Of a stretch of 64,000 nucleotides of DNA, positions 37,001 to 47,202 are shown one piece after another (position 1 is the stretch's first letter; each line of letters starts with the position of its first letter). The notes below the pieces were generated by a model that was not told where the DNA came from, did not search any database, and saw only the letters and a program-made list of their open reading frames with translations. The stretch lies in NCBI GenBank assembly GCA_040954595.2, contig CM082583.2, forward strand, positions 12,524,001-12,588,000, read 5' to 3'. This stretch comes from Balanoglossus misakiensis. Lineage: Eukaryota; Hemichordata. A program made the translations under genes and the position numbers.

Positions 37001-37760
37001 TTTATTTGTATCTAAAGCTAAGAAAATATTCATTTCCGTTGTAAAATATGTTCACATCATTTTGACAGTGAAATTCAGTGCTCTGGTAATGCAAGTCGAA
37101 ATACTAACGTTAATATTAGTAGCATGTTCTTATTAGATGATCTAACATCCTAACTAGCATACCTGATATCGAATTGCCGGTGTCTCTCTGTTGATCAAGA
37201 AAATTAAGTGGACATTTAATGACTTTTGAACAAAACTTAACATTTCATGTACATGTTATATGACAGAAATACAATGAAAGATATCACGATTTCAAGGTGT
37301 AATACAATAAAGCTGTAGTTGTTTCCTTTGCCCATTAAAATTCACCAAGTATATACAAATATAACTTGCTCGACATCTATTGGTTGTGCGAATTAACCTT
37401 GATCAAACCTACCGGCTCTATATATATTTCCGGTAATCCAGTCCTCATAGCCTGTAACACACAAAGGACATTGAACAATTACCCTTTAGCAGTTTCTGAC
37501 ACGACTGCACCTATTTGAAATGCAGTGGTGGAGGAACCTTGTAAAGTTACTTGTCTGACAGTTTGATAGAATGCACAGAACGAGGAAAATGATTCAACGT
37601 GTACTTGTCTCATAAAGGTGTTACTGCTACATTTGCAGGTATTTTTTTCTCGGTCAAAGGGACAAGTTAAACTTTTAGAAGAAAGGCTTACCGGAGAAGG
37701 TGCAACAGAAGCGGCAAAAATTGCAACAGTGATGATCAGTGTGACAGACAAATATGTCAT
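34056..37760 (-). CDS. Astacin metalloprotease with two C-terminal kringles, gene B
   Basis: Thirteen exons: 37760-37692, 37451-37413, 37187-37163, 37017-36955, 36775-36729, 36557-36479, 36299-36182, 36057-35882, 35681-35469, 35154-35131, 34962-34669, 34452-34402 and 34297-34056, about 479 residues. The first Met of the long frame (37865) is rejected, because the ATG at 37760 starts a signal peptide ([19 protein letters not shown]) of the same exon length as gene A. The prodomain has the switch motif [10 protein letters not shown]. The catalytic domain shows [29 protein letters not shown] and SVMHY. Kringle 1 (GECFEDR to PGENC) and kringle 2 (TECYRKR to NQYCQES) are joined by a Thr/Pro hinge. 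Both keep Asp-x-Asp (PDDDS, PDKDS). The two small exons after the signal peptide are inferred from phase and splice sites only. Role as for gene A, its closest paralogue here. Confidence 0.9.
36428..36457. repeat. (GAT)10 microsatellite in astacin B intron
   Basis: Ten uninterrupted GAT triplets lie just beside the donor of exon 36557-36479. Confidence 0.9.
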
Positions 37761-38465
37761 GATGCTCTGAATGATCTTGTCTCTGTGTGTCAGGAGAATC
37801 GCTTGTTGGTGGTGTTTATATGACGTCCGTAGTCTGACAGCAGTTTTCAGAAGGAAAGCGCCCAATTCACAAACACTCCATCAAGGCAGTTAGCCATAAT
37901 GCCCCAATTTCCGTGCGAGAAAATTAGGACAATAATGATAATGACAACAAATTTTCCTTCACGGAGTTAATTTGTCATTTTCAGAAGCTTTGTGGTATAT
38001 TTTCGTTCGATTTGCTATTATCTGTAGAAATTGTGCCTACCTAGTACCTTGTACGATAAGTATCAAAACCGTAATTATTGTAGTGAATTATTTAATGTTG
38101 GTCGGTTTGATTAAAAGGGTCATTTTTATCGAATGGTCGAAAGACTAGTGTTGTACAAAAAGTTGGGAGAAAGGAAATTACATGTTCAGTGTGTGAATCA
38201 TTTGCTATATACATTACTAATTTAGCCGTCATGATATGCCCAGTGTAATTTGTTCGATGTTATTAATTGATTAATACTCAAAATCTGCGGAAAGAAACTG
38301 TGAGGTTTGAACCGTAACCCAATTTAGGGAATTTGAAAAAAATAGTTTATAGGCCACGTCACGCAGTCATATAACTCATACCGTTCCCACTTGGTGATGT
38401 TTGTGTCTAATATTTCATTTCTATTAGTATAATCAATACACAGATTGTTAAAAAATCATAAGTCA
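37761..38465. other. Intergenic DNA between astacin-kringle B and C
   Basis: AT-rich, no gene seen. It should contain the gene B promoter and the gene C 3' UTR. Confidence 0.5.
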
Positions 38466-41400
38466 CTACAAACAGTTTTCATAGGGTCTGCCGATGTCAC
38501 AGTAGCCGAATCCAGATGCAGTGAGGCACCAAGCCCCATAGTCGTTTCCTCGGTTACGACAGTAGTTGTGTGTGTATGGAGCCCATCCACTGTCAGCCCA
38601 TGAGATACATGGCTCCCCGCTATACGTGGTGGACACAGTTCCGCGATAGTCACTACCATTTGGTTCCCGGTAACATTCGACACTCTCAGCTGGCGCTGCA
38701 AATTGGATTTTACACGGTTATTTTTTAGATTAAGCGAGGCAACACAAGATAGGACAGGAGAAATCACCTGTAACATGTATATATTACGTCTTGCTAGTTA
38801 TATATACCCACAATGTCACCAACCCACCTGCACAATATTCTCCGGGTGACCCTATAACGCAGAAGTCGTATCTAACATCAGGGTCTGTGGTGTAGCACCA
38901 TGCACCTCTCGAATCTTTGTCAGGGTTCCGGCAATAGTTGTGATCACCCACGCCCCACTCTGCCAAGGTCAGCTGGTCCTTGTCCCTATCCGAGAAGGGG
39001 TGATTATGGGGCGAAAATGAAAACCAATTCTGACAGGTTTTGCCCCTTCTTGTTTCAGACACTGTCCCGCGGTAGTCGAGGCCTTTTTTGTCTTCGTAAC
39101 ATTCACCACTACCTGGCAATACTGTGGTAATGAGATGTTAAAGTTTTACCAGCAAATCTTCAAATAATTCGTACATGACAAACAGACTTATTGAACAAAC
39201 ACTCACTCACTGGCTCAGCATTGTTACCAATTAAAAGAATCAGATCTAAACATTTTTGATCCAGAAGTAAAAGCTTGGAGACATGCAATTGCTGGTCGAA
39301 TAATAGGTAAAATATGGTATGACTTAACGGCCATTATACAGTAAGCCTTAATTGCTATACGTACATTTTTTCTCCAATCCCGTCATACCTGAAACGAAAG
39401 TTGACATCCGTCCGATTATTGATCACCTTTCATGAAACAATATTCCGTTTAACTTTGAATCAATAGTTTTATGTATTCACAAATTTTCATTTTACGACGA
39501 ATCTAGGTATGTTCCAATAACATCGCAAAGACCTGTTGTGTTGTGTTGTGTTGCATCATGCTGTTCTGGCAGCCTTGTATTGCACCGAAATTAAGTGTTC
39601 TCAATTGCTCACCGCAGTTGTACAGTTTGTTTATTTTAAACAGATCCCATTTGCTGAAGTAGTTCCGGTCGATCAGTTGAACATCATCATCCTTAGCAAT
39701 AATGGTAGGCTTGTCGTTGCTGCTGTACGCTTTACTGGAGTAATGCATAACCGACATGTAATCATAGGGCGCCCCCAACCGCTCGGATACGTGTTCATAC
39801 TTTTCAAAGTTATGTTTTTCATCTAAAGGAAATTGGACAGGAAAGAGTATCATTGAATTTCAACCATTTTTGCGAAATGGTAAAAGTTAATCTCTAACAA
39901 ACGTTGCGTATATAAGTTCTTAATTACCTTCGACGATATTGTCCCAAATGATGGTGATGTACTCGTCTCGATCAGTTCGGCTCTGTTCGTGGTGAAATCC
40001 CAAAGCGTGCATGATTTCATGGAGGACCGTTCCCAAAGTGTCGCAGTTACCCGCCAGTGATAATTTCTGTGGTCCACCTTTACGACCAATAGACGACCAG
40101 CACCTGCAAAAGATTATGGCATTGATGATTAACTTTTTGCCCAAACTATTTTGACACTGCAACGTTCCCACAAGGCATAAAAACTGTTGAGATGGAATCA
40201 TTGTACTTACCCTCCTAGGGACTGGAAGATCAGATAATCTGTTTGGTCTACACGTTCCACAAACCTGACACATGTCCTCTCGTGAAAGTGCGCAAAGGCC
40301 TCGAAGACAAGGTCTTTAAACGCGGGATCTATAGAAAGGAGTGATGGGGTGCATTAACTGTCATGTATGGTGGTTAGATATGTTGCATGCGTGCATGTGA
40401 TGCGTGCAGGTAGGTCGGTTCATTCTGAGAGCGGCGGTACTTTATCCAAATGCAAGTTAATCTCCTGTTCTAAAGCATCATTTTGAACGAGACGCATTAA
40501 GAATTTAGAAATCAAAGTTACACATGAATTCTGTTCCGAATTGTTCAAAAACTTGAGTATCCAAATCGGAATGATTCAATGAAACTTGAACGCATTTGCA
40601 GACTTACGCAAACTGTCGTCAATGACGTAAGGTACGACACCGTTTTCCCAGATTGAGTCGACATCTCGTTGATCTCGCTAATGAAATGAAAAACAACATA
40701 CACTGAAATTAAATAAATAGAAAAGGAAGTCATCACAGAATTGATTTCCGAGCAGTTTAAAGTCGGGTCCAGTTTGAGATCAATTTAACTATGTCTGTCG
40801 TTGGATTCCTGTGAACGTACATTATATTTGTTATTGTGTATCAACCATTGTTTCTTGTCCGTCTCCTCGAGGTAGGGTTGAATGCTGTGGTGTTAATCTT
40901 CTCAACATGTGTGCACAACTGGCATTGTTATTGTCAATGATTTAAAAAGTGAATTCAAGGCCAGACTTGAATGCGTTTCTTAACAAGAACAATGATCAAT
41001 ACACATATCCGTCAAATGGAAAACTGGGCGGGATGGGATATAGGGAGGGAAAAGAAAATCTTTGATAGTGAACCTGTAAGTGCACATCATCTAAAATCCA
41101 CCTTCACTTTTGAGCGTACGTATTAAACTGTCATGGCACCCCTTTGCTGGAGCATAGAACGCATTGATGGTATTTTGAGTTTAATTTTGTTTCATAAAGT
41201 GCTCATTCCAGCTCTCTGTATACTTTTGGCCGATAATACACAGAATATGCCCAGGGGCAGATTGAATCTTGGTTGCGATTCAGATACTGTAATCACGATT
41301 TTTCTTTAAATCTTCTGCTGTAAACACGTAGGCTTAATTGTGAATATTTGTACACTGTGATAATCGATAAGCACCGTATACTAGCTGACTGTAACTAAAA

Positions 41401-41605
41401 ACACCAAGCTTGCATTGTACACAGAGAAACATGTATGGAATTAACAGTCCCATATCACAACAATCACAATAATCAGTCTCATCTTCCCCCCCCCCCCAAA
41501 AAAAAAAAAAAAAAAAAATGATGAGAAGGTACTAGATCTCACCGGTAAAGAAGTGGAGAAACCAACGAGAATTGCCGCAATTAAGTGCACACACAGATAT
41601 TCCAT
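38466..41605 (-). CDS. Astacin metalloprotease with two C-terminal kringles, gene C (no prodomain found)
   Basis: Exons read: 41605-41543 (signal peptide MEYLCVHLIAAILVGFS), 40677-40608, 40328-40211, 40103-39928, 39822-39613, 39388-39365, 39121-38828 and 38695-38466. The catalytic domain has [29 protein letters not shown] and SVMHY. Kringle 1 is GECYEDK to PGEYC. Kringle 2 (VECYREP to PYENCL) is short, opens in a frame without ATG, and reads NRGNDYGAWC, having lost one Asp of the lysine-binding pair. Unlike A and B there is no Thr/Pro hinge exon. No exon with the aspartate-switch motif was found in the 865-bp intron between signal peptide and catalytic domain, yet joining these two directly is in frame (phase 0 to phase 0) and gives about 394 residues. 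Either the prodomain is lost or its exons are too diverged to see. A weak candidate lies at about 40890-40820. Confidence 0.85.
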
Positions 41606-42568
41606 GCTGCTCAACTCACGACGGTCACCGTGAATAATTTTTCCTGACAAAAACCTTCTCTAGATGTAATCTATTCGCAACCTCAGTCTATCTTAGAGTT
41701 AATGTAAATCAATATGATCATTATTCATTAATTATATATTTGATGTGTAATTGTTCTAGCGGTGATTAGAAACACTGCCCAGTTTGTCATTAGTCAAAGC
41801 CCGGATGAGGACAAGGTCATTGGATGGAACGCAATCGAGGCCAAATTTCAGATCCCCATTTTCTTCATCACCTTGGGATGGAAAGTCAATAATGTCCATT
41901 GTCTAAAAATAAAATAACGGTCAATTGATAGAAATTAAGAAAACGTGCGTATACTGAAATCGTAGAACCATGCGGACAGCTTCATTAAAGTACTGCTGTA
42001 GCTAGCCTCGTTGCAATGGTGTGGAACAGTTTTGCCATCGAACTCGAGATCAAGTTACTAAATGACGACCGACCCCGCGATCTGAAAATGACGACATTTG
42101 ATTATCTAGAAATTTATTTAAAATAACTACTCATTACTTTTATTCAGTAACTCGATTTCCTGTTGTCCAAATCTGAGTTCATATAAATGGCGGATTCATA
42201 TTTCAACGGCGGATGATGACAGATGGCTGTCTGAAAGACAAACGGTCTTCTGTGTTTATCATTTACTGTACACGCGCATGCGCCCCTGGCGATGAAACCT
42301 TTAACGTTTGAGTGAATATCAACCACTTGAGATAACTAAAGGAGTTGGAGGTATAGCTTCGTGATCCTACCGTGGATGCAAATCCTAGGAAGCTTCAATG
42401 TTCGATACTTTCAGGGGGTGGGTTCATCTTCAGAAACAGAATAAAATGAACGCCCGTTAGCGAGAGAGCATCTGGTTGTTGTTTCCTGCGGCTAGTGTAA
42501 GGACTCCATGGAGTCTGTTAAAAGGACTGCTGTCAAACCGTTCTACAGCAGAAGCAGTCTCTCATGCG
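41606..42568. other. Intergenic region between divergent astacin C and DEG/ENaC genes
   Basis: The two start codons are 963 bp apart on opposite strands, so both promoters must fit here. A C/A homopolymer (about 41487-41518) lies within astacin C intron 1. No core promoter motif could be assigned firmly. Confidence 0.5.
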
Positions 42569-45500
42569 ATGGCAGCGACTGAAGCCGTGTGTAACGGGAG
42601 GGAGTCTTACGGAACTCTTTTGAACAACCTTCTTCGAAACTCCTCAGCTCATGGACTACCGAACCTCAGTCGGGCGTCCACCATCCCGCAACGCCTTCTT
42701 TGGTTTTTGTCATTTTGGGGCGCTGTGTCCATTTTTGTGGTCATCGGCACCGACCTAGTGAGGCGGCTGATAGAGCGCGAGGTCAGTGTCGGCTACGATT
42801 TCAAATTCGGTCGGGATCTGGCTTTCCCGGCAATAACCATTTGCAATCTAAATCCGATGAAAAAGTCCGCCGTCGAGCTGAGCGAGAACAGAGAACTCCG
42901 GCAGTTGTTCGATAAAAGCTACCACGAGGGGCCACTGCCCACTCAGCAGCCAAGAAACTTTTGGAAGGCAAACGTCACCTCAAAATTCCCAACGGTTCAC
43001 CCAGACAAAAGTCTTAGTTTCTTCGACATCTCAGACGGGTTAAACATGTCTTACCTATCTTCAAGTTGGAGTGAATCTAGCGAGTCTGACAGTATTGTAA
43101 ACATACCAAAGTCAGTAAGTTTTTTTATTTATATTATTTATTTTTAATTCGGATATCAGGTACAGCGAAATAAACACTGAAGATGATAAAGTACATAAAA
43201 AACTATAACATAAGATTAATGGAAGAGATATAAATTTGAATCTCTCTCTCTCTCTCTCTCTCCCATCTACCCCACTCTCTCTCCCCTTCCCCTACCCTCT
43301 CTCTCAATATACAGATTGAAAAGAAGTCGCACAGCGACTATGCTAATGATGACAATGAGTCGTCCAATGAAAGCCACGTTGACTACGACGATTGGTCCAA
43401 TGATGAAGCACGTGATGATCTGTACACTCGGCCCTCGCAGAAATGGAATAAAACAATGAGGTTTACTGAGCTGTACGCTAGTCTAAACTCAAGCGAGAAG
43501 CATGCGATTGGACATCAGCTGAAAGACTTTCTCGTGGACTGCCAGTGGAACAAAGTCAGATGTTCCACTAAGTGAGTTCAAAAACGTCATGAAATAAATC
43601 CACTAAAGAATTCTAAATTTTACCATTTGTGTCCTCTGTGTACCTATAAATGTACCGATATGTTCATTTTTCAGGAATTTCACGACATTCAGCAATTCAA
43701 GATATGGCAACTGCTATACTTTTAACCACGGTAAAAACAACACGGATATTGTCCGTACCAGCTACGCTGGGCCGTTTTATGGTAAATGCAGTATTGTCGT
43801 AAATTAGAAATATATACGGGGAAGGGCGAAAGCAAAGTTGTTGGTTCATGGTACTCGCTGAAGGCTGATATTAGACGACAGTCCTTGCTTTTGTTAAAAT
43901 TCCCCTCACGTGGTTGTGGTTTTGAAACGAGCCATTGCAAAATACCGATTGACTACAAAATGTAGTCGGCGTGTATACATGTACGTCTCTCTCTTGCTCT
44001 CTCCCCTCTCCCACTCTCTCTCCTGTGCCTTTCTCGTACAGGTCTCACACTTCAGTTAAACATCGAGCAAGGTGAATATATAGAAGACTACTCAGAAAAT
44101 GCCGGCATCCGTGTGTTGATCCACTCACAGGAAGCCACACCCATGCCTGAAGATGACGGCTTCACAGTCCAACCTGGTGCAGCTACATCCGCAGGGTACG
44201 AACCATCCTTCCGAAACTTGACTTTAAAATGCCAAAGTATTCATAATAACATAACATGTGTTTGATTCATTAAACAGATGGTTTCGGGGGGGGGGGGGGG
44301 GTATAATTCATAGATGTCACGCGCTTTTACATGATATGTATGAATGAATGAATGCATTGATGGAGGGATTGATGGATGCATGGAAAGAAGGGTGGTTGGA
44401 AGGTGGCGGGAATCATATGTGACTGCATATTATTATACACATTTGATTGATTGATTCTATTATTTTCTAGTCGGAAATAACACGCTTGTCAGAGCCTTAC
44501 ACAAATTGCGTCTCTGCGACCGGTGAAGCTGGTCAGTATACTAATATTTTTACGGAAATGTTCCAAACCAATTACACGCAAGAGGTACGACCATTATTAT
44601 TTCTATACCAACAAGTATAATGCTCCTTCCACCGTCAAAAATGATGTAAAATATATGTTCAGCACACTGTATTCACCAATACAGGTATACGTGAATGAGA
44701 CATTCCACTCTATACATTTCAAAGAGAATGGGTAATACAGAACCTGGCTTTTTAATATTCAGAATGGAGTGTATAAAGCTGAAAAGAAATAGCTAAAGAC
44801 TGAGGGGCATATTTTCAATTTTCATCTAGACATGTATGAAAGCCTGTTATCTCAGTCGTGTTGCCGACACGTGTGGCTGTTACGACGGGAGATATCCCCA
44901 ACTTCAATCCAGTGAAGATCTCGAATATTGTTCAATTTATAACCTTACAAATTGTAAGTAACGTAACAATTATAATCAATGGTTTAAAAAGTTAAGAACG
45001 GTTTTACGTCAATGTCTTTGACCCCATACTTTCTTCTGTACAGTTTGTAACTGAAAACTGATTTAATTTCAGCTGAGTGTATGGGTAAAATTGAAGAAGA
45101 ATATCGAACTTATTCAGAATCACTTAACTGCGACTGTCCACAGCCTTGTTTGTGAGTATTGTTCATACTTACAAGTGTTGTCTTATTGTAAATGTTACAG
45201 TGGAGGGCTGTTGTCCATATAGACGAAGGGTCGTTCCAATTTCAATTACTTTGTTCATGTGACATCACTTCAAGTTTGGTGAAATACTAGAATCTCTCAC
45301 CGCCCACGGTTCACCACAAGGCTTTATGAACATGTTTTATAGATAACACGTTGCGTACTGATGCGCGTGAGAGTCTAAGTAAAATACATGCTCTCTCTCT
45401 CAGAGTCGTTACCTATACAACGGAGATCTCCACGGCGTATTGGCCCTCCATGCATTCACAGGTGAGATAGGACCTGTACAGCCTAGTATTTTTTTAGTAC

Positions 45501-46458
45501 AAGTATGAGTTTACTATTTTGGGTTCAAACACTGAAACTGTCGATTCATTTGAATTTGTGCACTTTACCTCAACTCGGAACAAAAGTTGATTTTTGATAC
45601 TTTAACATAAAACAATGAATATTATACATAACGCTGATTGGTGTGTATTTCAGCCATATATCTATGAGTTTTTGAGGACGAGGGATCAAAACCTACGTGC
45701 AATGGTAATTCAACAAGAACAGACAGGTGTGGATCTAGTGAGGTACGATTGGGAAGTGTCACTGTTAAATTTGGAGGTGTTTTTGGAGAATATGTCTCGT
45801 ATACATTCAAGTTACTATTTTCTTATTTTAGTACATTTCATTTAAAATGTGTGTGCACTTCGCGAACGAAGGCTTTTTACAGACATATTACCCTTACTTT
45901 TAGTCAAAGCTAAAATCAATCACGAAAGGCTGGAAGCGCCGGTTTAATAGCATCTTGTTTATTATATTTTTCCAGGCAAAATGTGATGAAACTTCAGATT
46001 TACTACCAGGATCTCAACTACGAGACCATAACACAATCTCCATCTTATACGGTGAGATCATAGATTTGTATGTTACATGTACTTTAATGTTGTTAATTTC
46101 TTCACCACGTGCTACAATCAACTGCACTACAATGCTGGATGGCGTCATATGTTTTGGAATAGTATCCCCGGAGATAATACATACAAATTCTCAAAATACT
46201 GTTTTCTCGTTTGAAACGCAGGAATGGGACCTGTTGAGTGATATAGGCGGACAGCTCGGCCTGTGGATTGGATTATCTGCATTGACGTTGCTGGAGCTCT
46301 TTGAGTTCCTCTGCCAAGTCGTCCGATTGGCTGTTGCCCGCACGCTGTCGTCGTCGAAGAAACAAGGTCTTGCCTCCGACGACCGCGGCAGCAGCAGTCT
46401 TGAGAGAGACGCCAACGTTCTCGAGATGGCGCCCTCATGCGATTCTGGGTCTAATTGA
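42569..46458 (+). CDS. DEG/ENaC superfamily sodium channel subunit (ASIC-like)
   Basis: Eleven exons read: 42569-43114, 43315-43571, 43675-43781, 44042-44195, 44471-44584, 44830-44953, 45073-45151, 45404-45461, 45654-45742, 45976-46051 and 46222-46458, about 613 residues. The frame is open upstream to 42476 but has no ATG before 42569. The N-terminus carries the His-Gly gating motif (NSSAHGLPNL), followed by TM1 and AFPAITICNLNP. The extracellular loop has an acidic insert, RYGNCYTFNHG, and the Cys-rich core ACYLSRVADTCGCYDGRYP with SLNCDCPQPC and STAYWPS. LSDIGGQLGLWIGLSALTLL forms the pre-TM2/TM2 filter with G-L-S at the selectivity site. It should form trimeric Na+ channels at the plasma membrane. 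The gating stimulus cannot be told. The junction between 44195 (phase 2) and 44471 (phase 0) is inconsistent, so a microexon or frame error lies there. Confidence 0.9.
43240..43262. repeat. (TC)n microsatellite in channel intron 1
   Basis: Uninterrupted TC dinucleotides, followed by more CT-rich sequence up to the acceptor at 43314, where it probably serves as the polypyrimidine tract. Confidence 0.9.
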
Positions 46459-46660
46459 TTGTAGAGCACCGTACACCGAACTTTTACAATAGCTGGCGTG
46501 TGTCTCCAACGTAACATTTCAATGCTTATCTGGGATGAACACACTATACCGGTATCTGCAGAGGGGCGGCGTGCGGCTGTTGGACCTATCAGAGATGTCG
46601 ATGCTGCAGCTGTGACATAGTAAAAACATCCTCTCGTGCGACGTCACTGTCACCAAGCCG

Positions 46661-46732
46661 GTGTGTGTCGCCTAGTGGTCGTGCGTTGCTCATGTTCATA
46701 CCCGCTATGTGCTCTGAGCACAGGGATTTATT
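46661..46732 (+). repeat. Possible tRNA-derived SINE fragment in the channel 3' UTR
   Basis: GTGTCGCCTAGTGGTCGTGCG resembles a tRNA A box region, and about 20 nt later GTTCATACCC resembles a degenerate B box. No cloverleaf or second copy was identified, so this is weak. Confidence 0.2.
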
Positions 46733-46834
46733 TAGGAAAAGTAGATAAACACTAATATTGTAGAAACTAAGATTTGTTGTCTACCAGTTGTTGTTTTTTC
46801 TTCTCCTGCCTTTCTCTTACCTGTTCGAATTGAA

Positions 46835-46840
46835 AATAAA
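46835..46840 (+). terminator. Candidate polyadenylation signal of the DEG/ENaC gene
   Basis: AATAAA about 380 nt after the stop at 46458 and about 360 bp before the next gene. Confidence 0.55.
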
Positions 46841-47202
46841 TCGGCTATCTTTTGGTGAACTCTTACTACCGCCTGACCTGTCTTGTCTTATTATTACCCT
46901 ATCCTTCCAAGCAAGACTGGAATCAGATCGATAATTTCAAAGATGGGGTTCTTCTGAACTCCAAAACAGTGACTAAACACACTATCAGTATTGTTCCCAT
47001 GCACTGCTTAGGGAGTGTTTTCCTGAATCAGCGCAGAAGCTATGCGTACTGACCACACGTTGGGTGCTGATTTGCATGTCTACCTCGTACACTCTAGAGA
47101 CAGGCACACAAGTCGAGATGGGTTGCCTGCCAGCACAAAATCACAAACCGTCACTGATGTCTCCGTGAGGCCAGGGCTTCACACGACGGGAGAAACGTGG
47201 AG

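Noticed and set aside
37479-37865. 128-codon frame as an extended N-terminus of astacin-kringle B
   Set aside because: The inner ATG at 37760 gives a signal peptide and the same exon length as gene A, and the frame runs through a consensus donor at 37691.
43079-43147. Read-through C-terminus of the channel after exon 1
   Set aside because: A consensus GTAAGT donor at 43115 and in-phase downstream exons show that this is intron.
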